From Rhodoligotrophos appendicifer (GTDB lineage: Bacteria; Pseudomonadota; Alphaproteobacteria; Rhizobiales; Im1), in assembly GCF_007474605.1 (NCBI RefSeq), contig NZ_VHKL01000003.1, positions 99,156 through 163,155 of the forward strand: a stretch of 64,000 nt of DNA, read 5' to 3'. This document shows, piece after piece, positions 7,788 to 16,592 of the stretch. The translations under genes were made by a program, and so were the position numbers. A model generated the notes under the pieces. The model searched no databases. It saw only the letters and a list, made by a program, of their open reading frames with translations, and had not been told where the DNA came from. How positions within the stretch are numbered: the stretch's first letter is position 1; each line of letters begins with the position of its first letter.

Positions 7788-8999
7788 ATGGGTCGGAAAT
7801 ATTTCGTCGGGGCCATGGCTGCAGCGGCCGTCTTGATGACAGCCTCCGTGGGCTTTGCACAATCGCCTCCTCTCAAGATCGGGATCCTAAACGACCAGAA
7901 CGGTCCCTTCGCAGACTTGGGTGGCAAGGGCTCGGTCCTTGCTGCTCAGATGGCGGTTGAGGACTTTGGGGGGAAGGTCTTGGGCCGGGATATTGAGATC
8001 ATCAGTGCCGACCACCAGAACAAGGCCGACATTGCCTCGTCCATCGCAACGAGATGGTATGATGAGGAGGGCGTCAGCGCGATCGTGGGCCTGCCCGTCT
8101 CATCCGTGGCTCTCGCTGTGCAGTTCATGGCCAAGGAGCGAAAGAAAATCAGTATCACGACGGGAGCCGGGTCCACGGCCCTCATCGGCAAGGAGTGTTC
8201 GCCGACCGGCTTTCTATGGGTTTACAACACCTACTCATTGGCGCACGGGACGGCGTTGGCGGTTACGAAGGGCGGCGGTCAAACCTGGTTCTTCATCAGT
8301 TCCGACTACACCTTCGGCAAACAGCTGGAAAAAGATGCCACTGAGGTGATCGAGGCCAATGGCGGAAAGGTTCTTGGCGCGGTCCGGCACCCAATCAACT
8401 CTAACGATTTCTCCTCATTCCTGGTCCAGGCTCAAGCCTCCAAGGCTGAGGTCATAGGTCTTGCGAATGGTGGCGCCGATACAGTGAACGCGATCAAGCA
8501 GGCCGCCGAATTCGGCATCATTGAAGGCGGTCAGAAGTTGGCCGCCATGATCCTGTTCGTGCAGGACGTCCGTAGTATGGGTCTCGACGCGGCCCAGGGC
8601 CTCGTTCTCACCTCCGGTTTTTATTGGGATCAGAACGAGCGGACGCGCGACTGGTCAGAGCGCTTCATGAAACGCAACGATGGCAAGGCTCCGAGCGAAC
8701 TTCAGGCCGGCGACTATAGTGCAGTGATGCATTACCTGAAGGCGCTAGCTGCGGCGGGCAAGGATGACGGCGTCCTGGTCGCCGAGAAGATGCGGGAGAT
8801 CCCCGTCGACGACTTCATGACAAAGAATTCCAAGATCCGCGCGGATGGATATTTGCAGCGGGACTTCTATCTTTTCCAGGTGAAGACACCGGCGGAGAGC
8901 AAAGGCGAGTGGGACTATTTCAAGGAGCTTAGCATGATCCCGGCCAGTGAGGCCTCGCCGCCCGTCGCCGGCTCGGAATGCGCATTGCTGAAAAACTGA
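7788..8999 (+). CDS. Periplasmic substrate-binding protein of a branched-chain amino-acid-type ABC transporter
   Basis: 403 residues with a cleavable signal peptide (MGRKYFVGAMAAAAVLMTAS, cleavage near VGFAQ). The mature part has the type I periplasmic binding fold of the LivJ family: LKIGILNDQNGPFADLGGKGSVLAAQMAVEDFGG, then SAIVGLPVSSVALAVQFMA and SSDYTFGKQLEKDATEVIEANGGKVLG. The ATG at 7788 is 7 nt after GGAGG, and an earlier ATG at 7782 is too close to it. In this family the ligand is often an aromatic or aliphatic carboxylate rather than an amino acid. No permease or ATPase genes (livHMGF) are in the window, so the binding protein must work with components encoded elsewhere. It probably takes up the substrate of this cluster. 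Confidence 0.88.
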   Translation: MGRKYFVGAMAAAAVLMTASVGFAQSPPLKIGILNDQNGPFADLGGKGSVLAAQMAVEDFGGKVLGRDIEIISADHQNKADIASSIATRWYDEEGVSAIVGLPVSSVALAVQFMAKERKKISITTGAGSTALIGKECSPTGFLWVYNTYSLAHGTALAVTKGGGQTWFFISSDYTFGKQLEKDATEVIEANGGKVLGAVRHPINSNDFSSFLVQAQASKAEVIGLANGGADTVNAIKQAAEFGIIEGGQKLAAMILFVQDVRSMGLDAAQGLVLTSGFYWDQNERTRDWSERFMKRNDGKAPSELQAGDYSAVMHYLKALAAAGKDDGVLVAEKMREIPVDDFMTKNSKIRADGYLQRDFYLFQVKTPAESKGEWDYFKELSMIPASEASPPVAGSECALLKN

Positions 9000-9031
9000 C
9001 AGAGCTCCTCCCTCCTAGCCCGGTGTGAACG

Positions 9032-10669
9032 ATGGCTCAATCGGTCTACGAACAGTTCCGTGACGCGGCTCTCCAGTCACCGAATTTGCCCTTCCTTTGT
9101 TATCCGCCATCGGTGGATCGGGGCTACGTGGCCGAGGGGGGAGATTTTCTCTACGGCGAAATGCTTGGCAAAGTTGATGCAATTGCTCGGTCCTACCAGG
9201 AGGCCGGCTATCAGGCGGGACATCGCGTGGCTCTGGTGCTCGGGAACCGGCCCGAGCATTTCGTCCATCTGCTCGCGCTGAACAGTGTCGGCGTTACTGT
9301 CGTGCCGCTGAATCCTGGCTATCTCAATCACGAATTCGCATATGGAATTGACTTCGCCGACTGTGCGCTTGTCGTCGGGGCTGCGCCCCGCATGGATGAT
9401 CTCTGGCTCGTTGCCGCGGGTCTTTCCACCCCCGTCCCCGTGATCGATGGCGAGCAACTGCCAGACAGGTTTCCCTCACCCGCAGCCAGAATTCAGAGCA
9501 GCGCTTCGAGCCTGGGCGACCGCGAAGCCATGATCATCTACACCTCAGGGACCACGGGTCGACCCAAAGGTTGCATCATCTCCAACGCGTCATGCCTGGC
9601 CGCCGGTGAAAGCTACAGCACCGCCGGCGGCGTCATCAATTTCGAGAAGGGTCGCGACAGGCTCTATATCCCTCTGCCCTCCTATCACATGAATGTCTCG
9701 ATCTACACGCTGAACACCATGGCCCGCCTGCACAGCTGCATGGTGATGCAGGACCGCTTTCGCGCGTCCACCTGGTGGTCCGACATCGTCGTGACCCGAG
9801 CCACATGTGTCCACTATATGGGGATCATTCCGCCATTGCTGTTGAAGGCGCCGTTTAGCCAGGACGAGCGCCGTCATTCCGTGAAGTTCGGTCAGGGCGC
9901 CGGCATCGATCCCATCGTGAAAGAGGGCTTCGAGCGACGCTTCGGCTTCCCGCTCGTCGAAGCTTGGGGCATGACGGAGACCTCGCGCGCGATCCAAAAT
10001 AGCCGGGAGCCGCGGGACTCCGATGGCCGCGCGTTCGGCAGGCCGCGACCCCCGCTCGAAGTGAGGATCGCTGATGAGAACGATGAGCCATTGCCTTTTG
10101 GCATGGCGGGCGAACTGCTCGTCAGAGCGGAGGGTGGCAATCCTCGGCATGGTTTCTTCTCGGGATATCTGAAGCAGCCGGAAGAAACCGAGAAGGCTTG
10201 GCGCAATGGCTGGTTTCACACCGGTGATATCGCCATGCAGAGGGAGGATGGCATGCTGTTCTTCATTGAACGTCGCAAGAACATCATCCGTCGCAGTGGT
10301 GAGAACATTGCCGCCGCCGAGATCGAGGAAGCGCTCATCAATCATCCCGAAATTGAGAGTGTCGCGGTCATGGCGGTTGCCGACGAGTTGCATGACGAGG
10401 AGATCCTCGCCTGCATCGTCTTGATGCCTGGAGTTGATCCCTCTGTCGACCTCGCCCGAGCGATCCAGGAGCGGGCCCGAGACCGGCTTGCCCCCTACAA
10501 GCTGCCGGCATGGCTGGCCTTCATTGAGACGATACCGGTGACAGGGACCCAAAAAGTTCAGAAGGGATCAATCTTTCCCGAGGGGGTCGACCCGCGCACA
10601 GATCCCCGCAGCGTCGATCTCCGCGACACCAAGAGGAAGCGTTCGCAGGAGAAGATCCGCATCATTTGA
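9032..10669 (+). CDS. AMP-forming acyl-CoA ligase (ANL superfamily, carnitine/crotonobetaine ligase-like)
   Basis: 545 residues. The adenylation P-loop IIYTSGTTGRPKG is at about residues 168-180, the second core motif VEAWGMTETSR lies near residue 310, GWFHTGDIAM near 395, and the hinge ERRKNIIRRSGENIAAAEIEE near 415. The C-terminal catalytic lysine is in TGTQKVQKG. It activates a carboxylic acid with ATP and CoA. The overall pattern recalls CaiC-like ligases, but specificity cannot be read. It follows the binding-protein gene by 32 bp and precedes the thiolase-fold gene by 38 bp, so it probably activates the acid released by the lactonase or imported by the transporter. Confidence 0.87.
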   Translation: MAQSVYEQFRDAALQSPNLPFLCYPPSVDRGYVAEGGDFLYGEMLGKVDAIARSYQEAGYQAGHRVALVLGNRPEHFVHLLALNSVGVTVVPLNPGYLNHEFAYGIDFADCALVVGAAPRMDDLWLVAAGLSTPVPVIDGEQLPDRFPSPAARIQSSASSLGDREAMIIYTSGTTGRPKGCIISNASCLAAGESYSTAGGVINFEKGRDRLYIPLPSYHMNVSIYTLNTMARLHSCMVMQDRFRASTWWSDIVVTRATCVHYMGIIPPLLLKAPFSQDERRHSVKFGQGAGIDPIVKEGFERRFGFPLVEAWGMTETSRAIQNSREPRDSDGRAFGRPRPPLEVRIADENDEPLPFGMAGELLVRAEGGNPRHGFFSGYLKQPEETEKAWRNGWFHTGDIAMQREDGMLFFIERRKNIIRRSGENIAAAEIEEALINHPEIESVAVMAVADELHDEEILACIVLMPGVDPSVDLARAIQERARDRLAPYKLPAWLAFIETIPVTGTQKVQKGSIFPEGVDPRTDPRSVDLRDTKRKRSQEKIRII

Positions 10670-10707
10670 AACAAGCTGCTGAACCACCTGGATGAGGACG
10701 TCGAAAA

Positions 10708-11862
10708 ATGTCGCTTGCCCATATCGTCGGGATCTTCGAGCACCCGACGCGTCTCGCCCGCGAGCAGTCGGTGGCACAGTTGCATGGCGAGGTCGCCATC
10801 GGCGCGCTTGCTGATGCCGGCCTCTCCAAGAGCGACATCGACGGCTATCTCTGCGCCGGCGACGCACCGGGCATAGGCCCGCTGTCGATCGTCGAATATC
10901 TCGGGCTCAATGTTCGTTTTGCCGATTCGACCGACATTGGCGGCTCATCGCCGATTGCTCATGTCGCCCACGCTGCCCAGGCGATAGCGGCCGGGCGTTG
11001 CAATGTTGCGCTGATCACCACGGCAGGACGCCCCCGAGCCGCGGCTGAGCGGCCGGGCGCTTTGACGGAAATTACCGACTATCCCGAAAGTGCCTTCGAA
11101 CTCCCCTATAGGCCGGCGCTGGCGGCCTCCTACGCCATGTGCGCGAAGCGCCATATGCATGAATTTGGCACCACCAGCGAGCAACTCGCCTGGATCAAAG
11201 TTGCCATCTCCCATCATGCCCAGCACAATCCGCACGCCCTGTTGCGCAATGTGGTGACCGTGGACGACGTGCTCGGCTCCCCCATGATCGCCGACCCGCT
11301 CCATCGTCTGGACTGTTGCGTGATGACAGATGGAGGGGGCGCCGTCATCGTCGCCCGCGAGGAGATCGCGCGCAGTCTCGATCGTCCGCGCGTTCGCCTG
11401 CGTGGGGCCGGCGAGTGGATCAAATATCAACGGGGCGCCGATTTCGATATCACCACGACCGCTGGCAAGAGGTCCGGCGCACAGGCCTTCGCGGAAGCAG
11501 GCGTCGAACCGGACGACATCAAATATCTCTCCACCTATGACAGCTTCACCATCACCGTGCTTCTCGCACTCGAAGATCTCGGCTTCTGCGCCAAGGGTGA
11601 AGGTGGCCGCTTTGTGGAGGAGGGTCAGCTTATTTCCGGCATTGGCCGCGTCCCCGTGAACACGGATGGGGGTGGCCTTTGCAACAATCATCCAGCCCAT
11701 CGCGGCGGCATGACGAAGATCCTGGAGACTGTACGCCAGCTGCGCGGCGAGGCCCATCCGGCTGTCCAGGTGAAGAATTGTAACCTGGCGATTGCCCATG
11801 GCACGGGTGGGATGCTCGATCGTCGCCATGGCTGTGCAACTGCAATACTTGAGCGGCTCTGA
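10708..11862 (+). CDS. Thiolase-fold protein lacking thiolase cysteines; probable acyl-CoA retro-aldolase/transferase
   Basis: 384 residues with the thiolase superfamily fold: VAIGALADAGLSKSDIDGYLCAG near the N-terminus, AHAAQAIAAGRCNVALITTAG, and a C-terminal GLCNNHPAHRGGM and AIAHGTGGMLDRRHG. At the place where thiolases carry the nucleophilic cysteine the sequence is DIGGSSPIAHV, with no cysteine, and the C-terminal CxG loop is replaced by HGTGG. This is the pattern of SCP-x/Ltp2-like proteins; Ltp2 is known to be a thiolase-fold aldolase that needs a DUF35 partner. The next gene, two bases away, is just such a DUF35 protein. I therefore favour carbon-carbon cleavage of a 3-hydroxyacyl-CoA, although a plain thiolase annotation is what homology alone would give. 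Confidence 0.8.
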   Translation: MSLAHIVGIFEHPTRLAREQSVAQLHGEVAIGALADAGLSKSDIDGYLCAGDAPGIGPLSIVEYLGLNVRFADSTDIGGSSPIAHVAHAAQAIAAGRCNVALITTAGRPRAAAERPGALTEITDYPESAFELPYRPALAASYAMCAKRHMHEFGTTSEQLAWIKVAISHHAQHNPHALLRNVVTVDDVLGSPMIADPLHRLDCCVMTDGGGAVIVAREEIARSLDRPRVRLRGAGEWIKYQRGADFDITTTAGKRSGAQAFAEAGVEPDDIKYLSTYDSFTITVLLALEDLGFCAKGEGGRFVEEGQLISGIGRVPVNTDGGGLCNNHPAHRGGMTKILETVRQLRGEAHPAVQVKNCNLAIAHGTGGMLDRRHGCATAILERL

Positions 11863-11864
11863 AC

Positions 11865-12257
11865 ATGAACTCTGAATCGTCCATTCCCTCTCCCACACGC
11901 ACTCCCGAAACGGATGAATTCTGGGATGCGGCGGACAACTCGCAGCTGCTGGTAGGCCATTGCGAAAGCTGCCGGAAGCCGCATTACTATCCTCGACGCA
12001 TCTGCCCATTCTGCCTGTCCACAGCTGTAGTCTGGCGTGCAGCGAGAGGCGAAGGCCGGATTTATTCATTTAGCGTCGTCCGTAGGGCGGTCGTGCCCTA
12101 CGTAACGGCGTTGGTCACTTTGCCCGAAGGCGTCACCCTGATGACCAACATCATCGACGCCGACCCCGAGGGCATGCGAATTGGCGATCGTGTCCGAGCA
12201 GTTTTCGTGCCCGCAGAAGATGGTCAGCTGGTACCCTTCTTTACCCCTGATCCTTAA
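11865..12257 (+). CDS. DUF35 OB-fold protein with rubredoxin-like zinc ribbon
   Basis: 130 residues. A zinc ribbon with cysteines at 33, 36, 47 and 50 (CESC and CPFC) is followed by an OB-fold (GRIYSFSVVRRAVVPYVTALVTLPEG, then GDRVRAVFVPAEDG). Members of this family pair with thiolase-fold proteins or MaoC proteins and complete their active assemblies. The start lies two bases after the thiolase-fold stop, which supports a physical complex of the two. It is the last gene of the six-gene unit starting at 5688. Confidence 0.85.
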   Translation: MNSESSIPSPTRTPETDEFWDAADNSQLLVGHCESCRKPHYYPRRICPFCLSTAVVWRAARGEGRIYSFSVVRRAVVPYVTALVTLPEGVTLMTNIIDADPEGMRIGDRVRAVFVPAEDGQLVPFFTPDP

Positions 12258-12545
12258 TTCGCGGGGCTGCTGAGCAATCATGTCATGGCTGGACTTGAGA
12301 ACTTTAGGCTTCGGAAAAGCCGTCAGGCTGGCGAACACTCGCCGCCCCGCTGTTCGAGGGAGTGGAGATGGTCAGCCTCATGGTACCTCCAGAACTGCGC
12401 AAAGCAGGGGTTCCTAGACCAGTCTCCCCGAAATTGCGCTCGGGTCGGCTGCGGGCTTTCGGCGCAAAGGCGGAAAAGGGCGAGAGTTATCAAACAACCG
12501 TCGAGGGTGCCTGGATGTGAGTCCAGCGCGCCGCGTCCTGCTGGT
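12258..12545. other. Spacer without a convincing gene
   Basis: This is the boundary of the catabolic cluster, between the DUF35 gene and the convergent transporter gene. One frame is open from 12308 to a stop at 12518-12520. It offers an ATG at 12368 behind GGAG, which would give a 50-residue peptide starting MVSLMVPPELRK. I recognise no family, and a decayed gene end is as likely as a real small gene. Confidence 0.4.
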
Positions 12546-14549
12546 CTATTCCTGTGACGGCGAAGCCGCAGCGTGTTCGGGCGCGGCCGACACAAGTTGC
12601 GAGTCTGGCGACTGTACGAGAAGAAGATAGCGCTCAAACTGTACGAGCACGTCCGCGATGATCTGATCGCGTGTCATCCCCATGATGTCGTAACCGCGCC
12701 CGCCGCTTGAGAAATAAGTGCGCGCCTCGTACCGATAGTCGGGTCGCGCGGAGTCCAGGGCCGAAAAGGCAGGAAGTCTTTGGGCAGCTGGCATGACACC
12801 GTAGATGAAGTCGCGGACGCCCTTGGCGGGGGAACTGAGTGCGACCATGCCATTTTCCTCGACGACCTGGGAGAGTCGATGGGTTCGGGTGAGTTCCTGG
12901 GCCACCTGTTCCAGTGCGGGGCGCACCTCTTTAGCGATGAATACATCAACCTCCTGGCGGGTCGGTGCATGCAGCATCAGTGCCAGGCGCCGCTGCCAAG
13001 TGAGACCGGTTGCAGGCTGAGCGGAGATGGCAACCGGCCGCGCCGCATGCGCTTCGTTTTGAGCGAGGTCCGAACGCATGCCGACGAAAAGGGCCCATAC
13101 CAGAGCCAACATGACGAAGGTGAAGGGTAAGGCACTGGCGATAGTCGCCGATTGTAACGCACCTAGGCCTCCAGCGACCAGCAGACCTGCTGCCACGAGC
13201 CCTTCCAGTGCACACCAGAATACCCGCTGGGCAGTGGTGGTCTCGGTTTCACCGCCGGCTGCGATGGCATCGACGACCAATGAGCCTGAATCCGACGAAG
13301 TGACGAAGAAGGTCGCCACCAGAATGATGGCGAGCGTGGAGGTGACCGCTGGCCACGGAAGGTACTCGAAGAATTGGAAGAGACCGACCGACACGTCCTG
13401 AGCGACCTCTGCGGCAAGCCGGCCATTGGCTTTGGTCGTGTCGATGAAGATCGCTGTGTTCCCAAACACGGTCATCCAGAAAAAGGTGAACCCGGCTGGG
13501 ATGAACAGAACGGCGAAAACAAACTGACGCACAGTACGTCCGCGGGAGATCCGCGCAATGAACATGCCGACGAAGGGCGACCATGAGATCCACCAGGCCC
13601 AGTAGAACAGGGTCCAGCTGTCAATCCAGGGCGTGGGCTCATAGGCATAGATATTGAAGGTACGCAGGAGCAGCGTATCGAGATAGAGCCCGATATTCTG
13701 GACGAAGTCGCGAAACAACGAGGCGGTGGGCCCAACGATGAGCACGAAGAGCATCAATAAGATGGCAAGCGCCAGGTTTGCCTCCGACAAGATGCGGACG
13801 CCCTTGTCGAGACCCGTGACCACCGAAAGAGTAGCACACGCGGTAATTCCAACGATGAGTGCGAGTTGTACGGAAGTACTGACCGGCACACCAAGCAGGT
13901 AGCTCAGGCCGGAGTTGATCTGTGTGACACCCAGACCCAGTGATGTTGCGATGCCGAACATCGTGCCCACGATGGCAAAAATGTCGACTATGTGTCCGAT
14001 GGGCCCGTTGATCCGCTCTTTCAGCAGTGGATAAAGGCCGGACCGTATGGTGAGGGGGAGATTGTATCGATAGCCAAAATAAGCCAGCGAGAGCCCGACG
14101 ATAGCGTATACGGACCACGCATGAATGCCCCAGTGGAAGAAGGTGACGCTCATCGCTTCGCGCATCGCCTCAATGGACCGTGAATCGGCCGTCGGGGGCG
14201 CCATAAAATGAGTGATAGGCTCGCCCACCGCATAAAACATCAAACCGATTCCCATGCCGGCCGCGAAGAGCATGGCGATCCAAGATGAAAACATGAAGTC
14301 CGGAACGGCCTCGTCAGGCCCCAGCTTAAGACGGCCGAAACGACCCATGCTCAGAACCAGCGCCGAAGTAAGGAAGATGCCGACGGCCATAAGATAGAGC
14401 CAGCCGAAGCCGGCCAGAATGCTGATCTGCAGCTTTCCAAAGATATTGGAGGCGGCATCCGGGAGAATGACACCAATCATCAGAAAGATAGCGATGACGG
14501 CCACGGATCCGAAAAAAACTGGCGGATTGATAACAAAGCGACCGAACAT
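12546..14549 (-). CDS. BCCT-family betaine/choline/carnitine transporter (BetT-like, long C-terminal tail)
   Basis: 667 residues with twelve hydrophobic segments. The family signatures are present: [16 protein letters not shown] in the third-fourth segment region and [29 protein letters not shown] in the conserved eighth-segment motif. After the last membrane segment, about 150 hydrophilic residues form a cytoplasmic tail like that of BetT, which in that protein takes part in osmotic control. The first segment follows closely on [15 protein letters not shown], so the ATG start is natural. It would take up choline, betaine or a similar quaternary amine with protons or sodium. It is transcribed alone, and no bet genes are nearby. 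Confidence 0.9.
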   Translation of the reverse strand: MFGRFVINPPVFFGSVAVIAIFLMIGVILPDAASNIFGKLQISILAGFGWLYLMAVGIFLTSALVLSMGRFGRLKLGPDEAVPDFMFSSWIAMLFAAGMGIGLMFYAVGEPITHFMAPPTADSRSIEAMREAMSVTFFHWGIHAWSVYAIVGLSLAYFGYRYNLPLTIRSGLYPLLKERINGPIGHIVDIFAIVGTMFGIATSLGLGVTQINSGLSYLLGVPVSTSVQLALIVGITACATLSVVTGLDKGVRILSEANLALAILLMLFVLIVGPTASLFRDFVQNIGLYLDTLLLRTFNIYAYEPTPWIDSWTLFYWAWWISWSPFVGMFIARISRGRTVRQFVFAVLFIPAGFTFFWMTVFGNTAIFIDTTKANGRLAAEVAQDVSVGLFQFFEYLPWPAVTSTLAIILVATFFVTSSDSGSLVVDAIAAGGETETTTAQRVFWCALEGLVAAGLLVAGGLGALQSATIASALPFTFVMLALVWALFVGMRSDLAQNEAHAARPVAISAQPATGLTWQRRLALMLHAPTRQEVDVFIAKEVRPALEQVAQELTRTHRLSQVVEENGMVALSSPAKGVRDFIYGVMPAAQRLPAFSALDSARPDYRYEARTYFSSGGRGYDIMGMTRDQIIADVLVQFERYLLLVQSPDSQLVSAAPEHAAASPSQE

Positions 14550-14764
14550 GCGCCGGCTTACCCCTGATTATGGCCGAGTTGAGGCTAACTAAACCGCATC
14601 TGGCGTAAGAAGGCCACCTGTGGACCAAATTTACGTCGGCAAGAGACATCAAGGGGCAGCTGCTTCACACGCTCCCTAGCAATTGGTTGAACTTGGAATA
14701 TTTCATGGAACCCTGGGTTAGCTTGTTTGTTGGCTCAGTTTGACAGCATGGTGCGGAGTGAAGA

Positions 14765-14920
14765 ATGAACGGTGCACCGGATGAAATCTTCGAATGGGAC
14801 GGTATGCCGGGGGATGATGATCTGTCGGAGTTGGAGCTGCTGATGAATGCACTGACTCGTCCTGATGACCGGGCCGTTGCCAACGACGATCACCCCGAAG
14901 CAGGCGGATTTCATAGTTAG
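14765..14920 (+). CDS. Small acidic protein, 51 residues, unknown function
   Basis: The frame starts MNGAPDEIFEWDGMPG and is rich in Asp and Glu (a D-D-D-L-S-E-L-E-L-L stretch follows). GGAG lies seven bases before the ATG, a good ribosome binding site. It sits alone in the 388-bp space between the transporter gene and the convergent ArsR gene, whose stop is 18 bp away. I recognise no family. The codon use and binding site make it better than a random frame, but a homologue search is needed to confirm it. Confidence 0.45.
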   Translation: MNGAPDEIFEWDGMPGDDDLSELELLMNALTRPDDRAVANDDHPEAGGFHS

Positions 14921-14937
14921 AACGCCGGTAGCGCAAG

Positions 14938-15663
14938 TCATGGCAAGGGATTCTCGCCGCCGCGCCAATCGCGTGCGATCTTGAAGGTCCTGACGATCCC
15001 TGTCTCTCCGGCCACCGTAATCCGGAGCGCGCGGCTTTCTGGAATGCGCACGATCCAGCCGAGGTCGAGAAGCCGGATCAGCAGTGCCGTGCCGAATTGG
15101 CCGGCGAGATGCGGACGACGCTCGCTCCAGTCGAGACAGGTTCGGCACAAGGGGCGTCTGGACCGGACCTCCTTCGCGAGGTCGAGACCGAAAGCCTCGA
15201 AAAACCGGCGACCCTCGTCGGTAATCATGCCGGCGCCATCCGCCAGGATGATGAAGCCCTGGGCGCAGAGGCTGTCGGTGATGGCAATGGCAAGTCTTCC
15301 GGCCATATGATCGTAGCACGTGCGTGCGATCCGCAGGGCCCTGTCGCGCGGGCCCAGCGGATGATGCCGCTTGGGTCCCGAGGCTGCGACCGCCATCAGC
15401 GCATGGATCGCTTGCGCGATGTCCGGTGAGGCAAGCCGGTAATAGCGATGTCGTCCCTGCTTTTCCAGAACGATCAATTTGGCGTCTGCCAGCTTGGCAA
15501 GATGCCCGCTCGTCGTCTGCGCAGTGACGCCGGCGTGGCGCGCCAGCTCGCCCGCCGTCAAAGCTTGGCCGCCCATCAGGGCGGCCAACATGTTTGCTCG
15601 AGCAGCCTCGCCAATGAGGTGGGCGACCTCGGCAATCGTGTTGCCTGAAGCGACATTTGACAT
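14938..15663 (-). CDS. ArsR/SmtB-family winged-helix regulator
   Basis: 241 residues. The first 95 residues are an ArsR-type winged helix: IGEAARANMLAALMGGQALTAGELARHAGVTAQTTSGHLAKLADAKLIVLEKQGRHRYYRLA. The remaining 140 residues are not the short tail of SmtB; they contain CYDHMAGRLAIAITDSL and RPLCRTCLDWSERRPHLAG, with several cysteines and histidines that could form a sensor site. The long C-terminal domain is typical of the ArsR subgroup with a DUF-type sensory extension. It is divergent from the DUF1127 gene, and a 26-bp dyad lies in the 120 bp between them, so autoregulation and control of the DUF1127 gene are likely. The inducer is unknown. Confidence 0.85.
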   Translation of the reverse strand: MSNVASGNTIAEVAHLIGEAARANMLAALMGGQALTAGELARHAGVTAQTTSGHLAKLADAKLIVLEKQGRHRYYRLASPDIAQAIHALMAVAASGPKRHHPLGPRDRALRIARTCYDHMAGRLAIAITDSLCAQGFIILADGAGMITDEGRRFFEAFGLDLAKEVRSRRPLCRTCLDWSERRPHLAGQFGTALLIRLLDLGWIVRIPESRALRITVAGETGIVRTFKIARDWRGGENPLP

Positions 15664-15702
15664 GCCGGAACATTAGCAGATCCGCGACCTGCAATCCTTA
15701 GT

Positions 15703-15728
15703 GATGCTTCGGCGACGGCCGAAACATC
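15703..15728. promoter_or_regulatory. 26-bp hyphenated dyad between arsR-type gene and DUF1127 gene
   Basis: The inner arms TTCGGC (15708-15713) and GCCGAA (15718-15723) flank GACG, and outer arms GATG (15703-15706) and CATC (15725-15728) continue the symmetry after one mismatched pair. It is 40 bp from the ArsR start and about 55 bp from the DUF1127 start, a position expected of an operator controlling both. Confidence 0.55.
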
Positions 15729-15783
15729 GTCAGCTGGTGAAAGGCTAAGAAGGAGAGAGCCACGCGCGAACTAAGGACGAACG

Positions 15784-16014
15784 ATGACGGGCACGCAAAA
15801 CAGCACTAGGACCAGCGCTCAGCGGTCGCTCCGCGCCATTTCGAAGATTGTCGTGTCTCGGATCGCACATGTCTCATGGTTGCTTCTATGTCATTGGCCC
15901 GAGCGCCGTCAGCAGCGCTTGGCGCTCCGCGAGATGGAAGCACATCACCTGGTCGACATCGGCATCACTCGTCGTGAGGCACTGCAGGAAAGCCGGAAAC
16001 CCTTCTGGCGCTGA
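15784..16014 (+). CDS. DUF1127 (YjiS-like) small protein
   Basis: 76 residues ending in the DUF1127 motif: QRLALREMEAHHLVDIGITRREALQESRKPFW. In this family the arginine-rich C-terminal helix pair is conserved and some members bind RNA or respond to stress and nutrient changes; no single function covers all members. The N-terminus contains a hydrophobic stretch, HVSWLLLCHW. AAGGA lies six bases before the ATG. Divergent pairing with the ArsR-type gene suggests that it is the regulated target. Confidence 0.8.
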   Translation: MTGTQNSTRTSAQRSLRAISKIVVSRIAHVSWLLLCHWPERRQQRLALREMEAHHLVDIGITRREALQESRKPFWR

Positions 16015-16172
16015 ACCTGGATCTCCACCCTTCACTTCGAGATCATGCCGAAGTGACGACCGCGGCAAGAGCGCCTACACTCCCTATTCATGTTGGATCT
16101 GTGATACTGTGTTCGAAGCATGAGATGCTCACCGTAAGCGAACCGCTTCCGGCTCAAACGAGGAACAACAAC

Positions 16173-16478
16173 ATGACAACCCGTGAAGCCAAGGAAAAGG
16201 TCGGCTTACCGATCGGCGAACGCCTCGCTATCATGGCGAAGAACAGCAAGGACTCCCCGATTCAGCGCATGCAGCGGGACATCCTGTTGCGCCAGATCGC
16301 CATCGTCCAGCGTGAGGATTTGACCAAGGCCGATGCATCCTTTCTAAAAAAGGCGATCGAGCACTTGTTGACTGGCGAAAATCTGGCCGCCGTCGACGGT
16401 CATCGCGTGGATGCCCTTGTCATGCGCTATGCACCGCACGTGACCGGCGGCAAGGTCAAGAAGCGTTCTGGCCGCTGA
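16173..16478 (+). CDS. Hypothetical protein, 101 residues
   Basis: The protein starts MTTREAKEKVGLPIGERLA and is mainly helical by appearance, with basic ends and a segment SPIQRMQRDILLRQIAIVQRE. No signal peptide or membrane segment is seen. The frame is open further upstream to 16053, but ATG 16173, with GAGG nine bases before, gives the most natural start. I do not recognise a family. It points toward the phage-type lysis genes that follow in the opposite direction, with which it shares no obvious link. Confidence 0.5.
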   Translation: MTTREAKEKVGLPIGERLAIMAKNSKDSPIQRMQRDILLRQIAIVQREDLTKADASFLKKAIEHLLTGENLAAVDGHRVDALVMRYAPHVTGGKVKKRSGR

Positions 16479-16592
16479 ATCGTCCTTGCATGCCCCTTTT
16501 GGTCCATGACCAAGCATGTTGACGAAAATGGCCGCTCGTTCTTATTCCGACCCGTCCCACGGTGCGGGAGAGTTTCGTGTCAGCTGCGGTCA

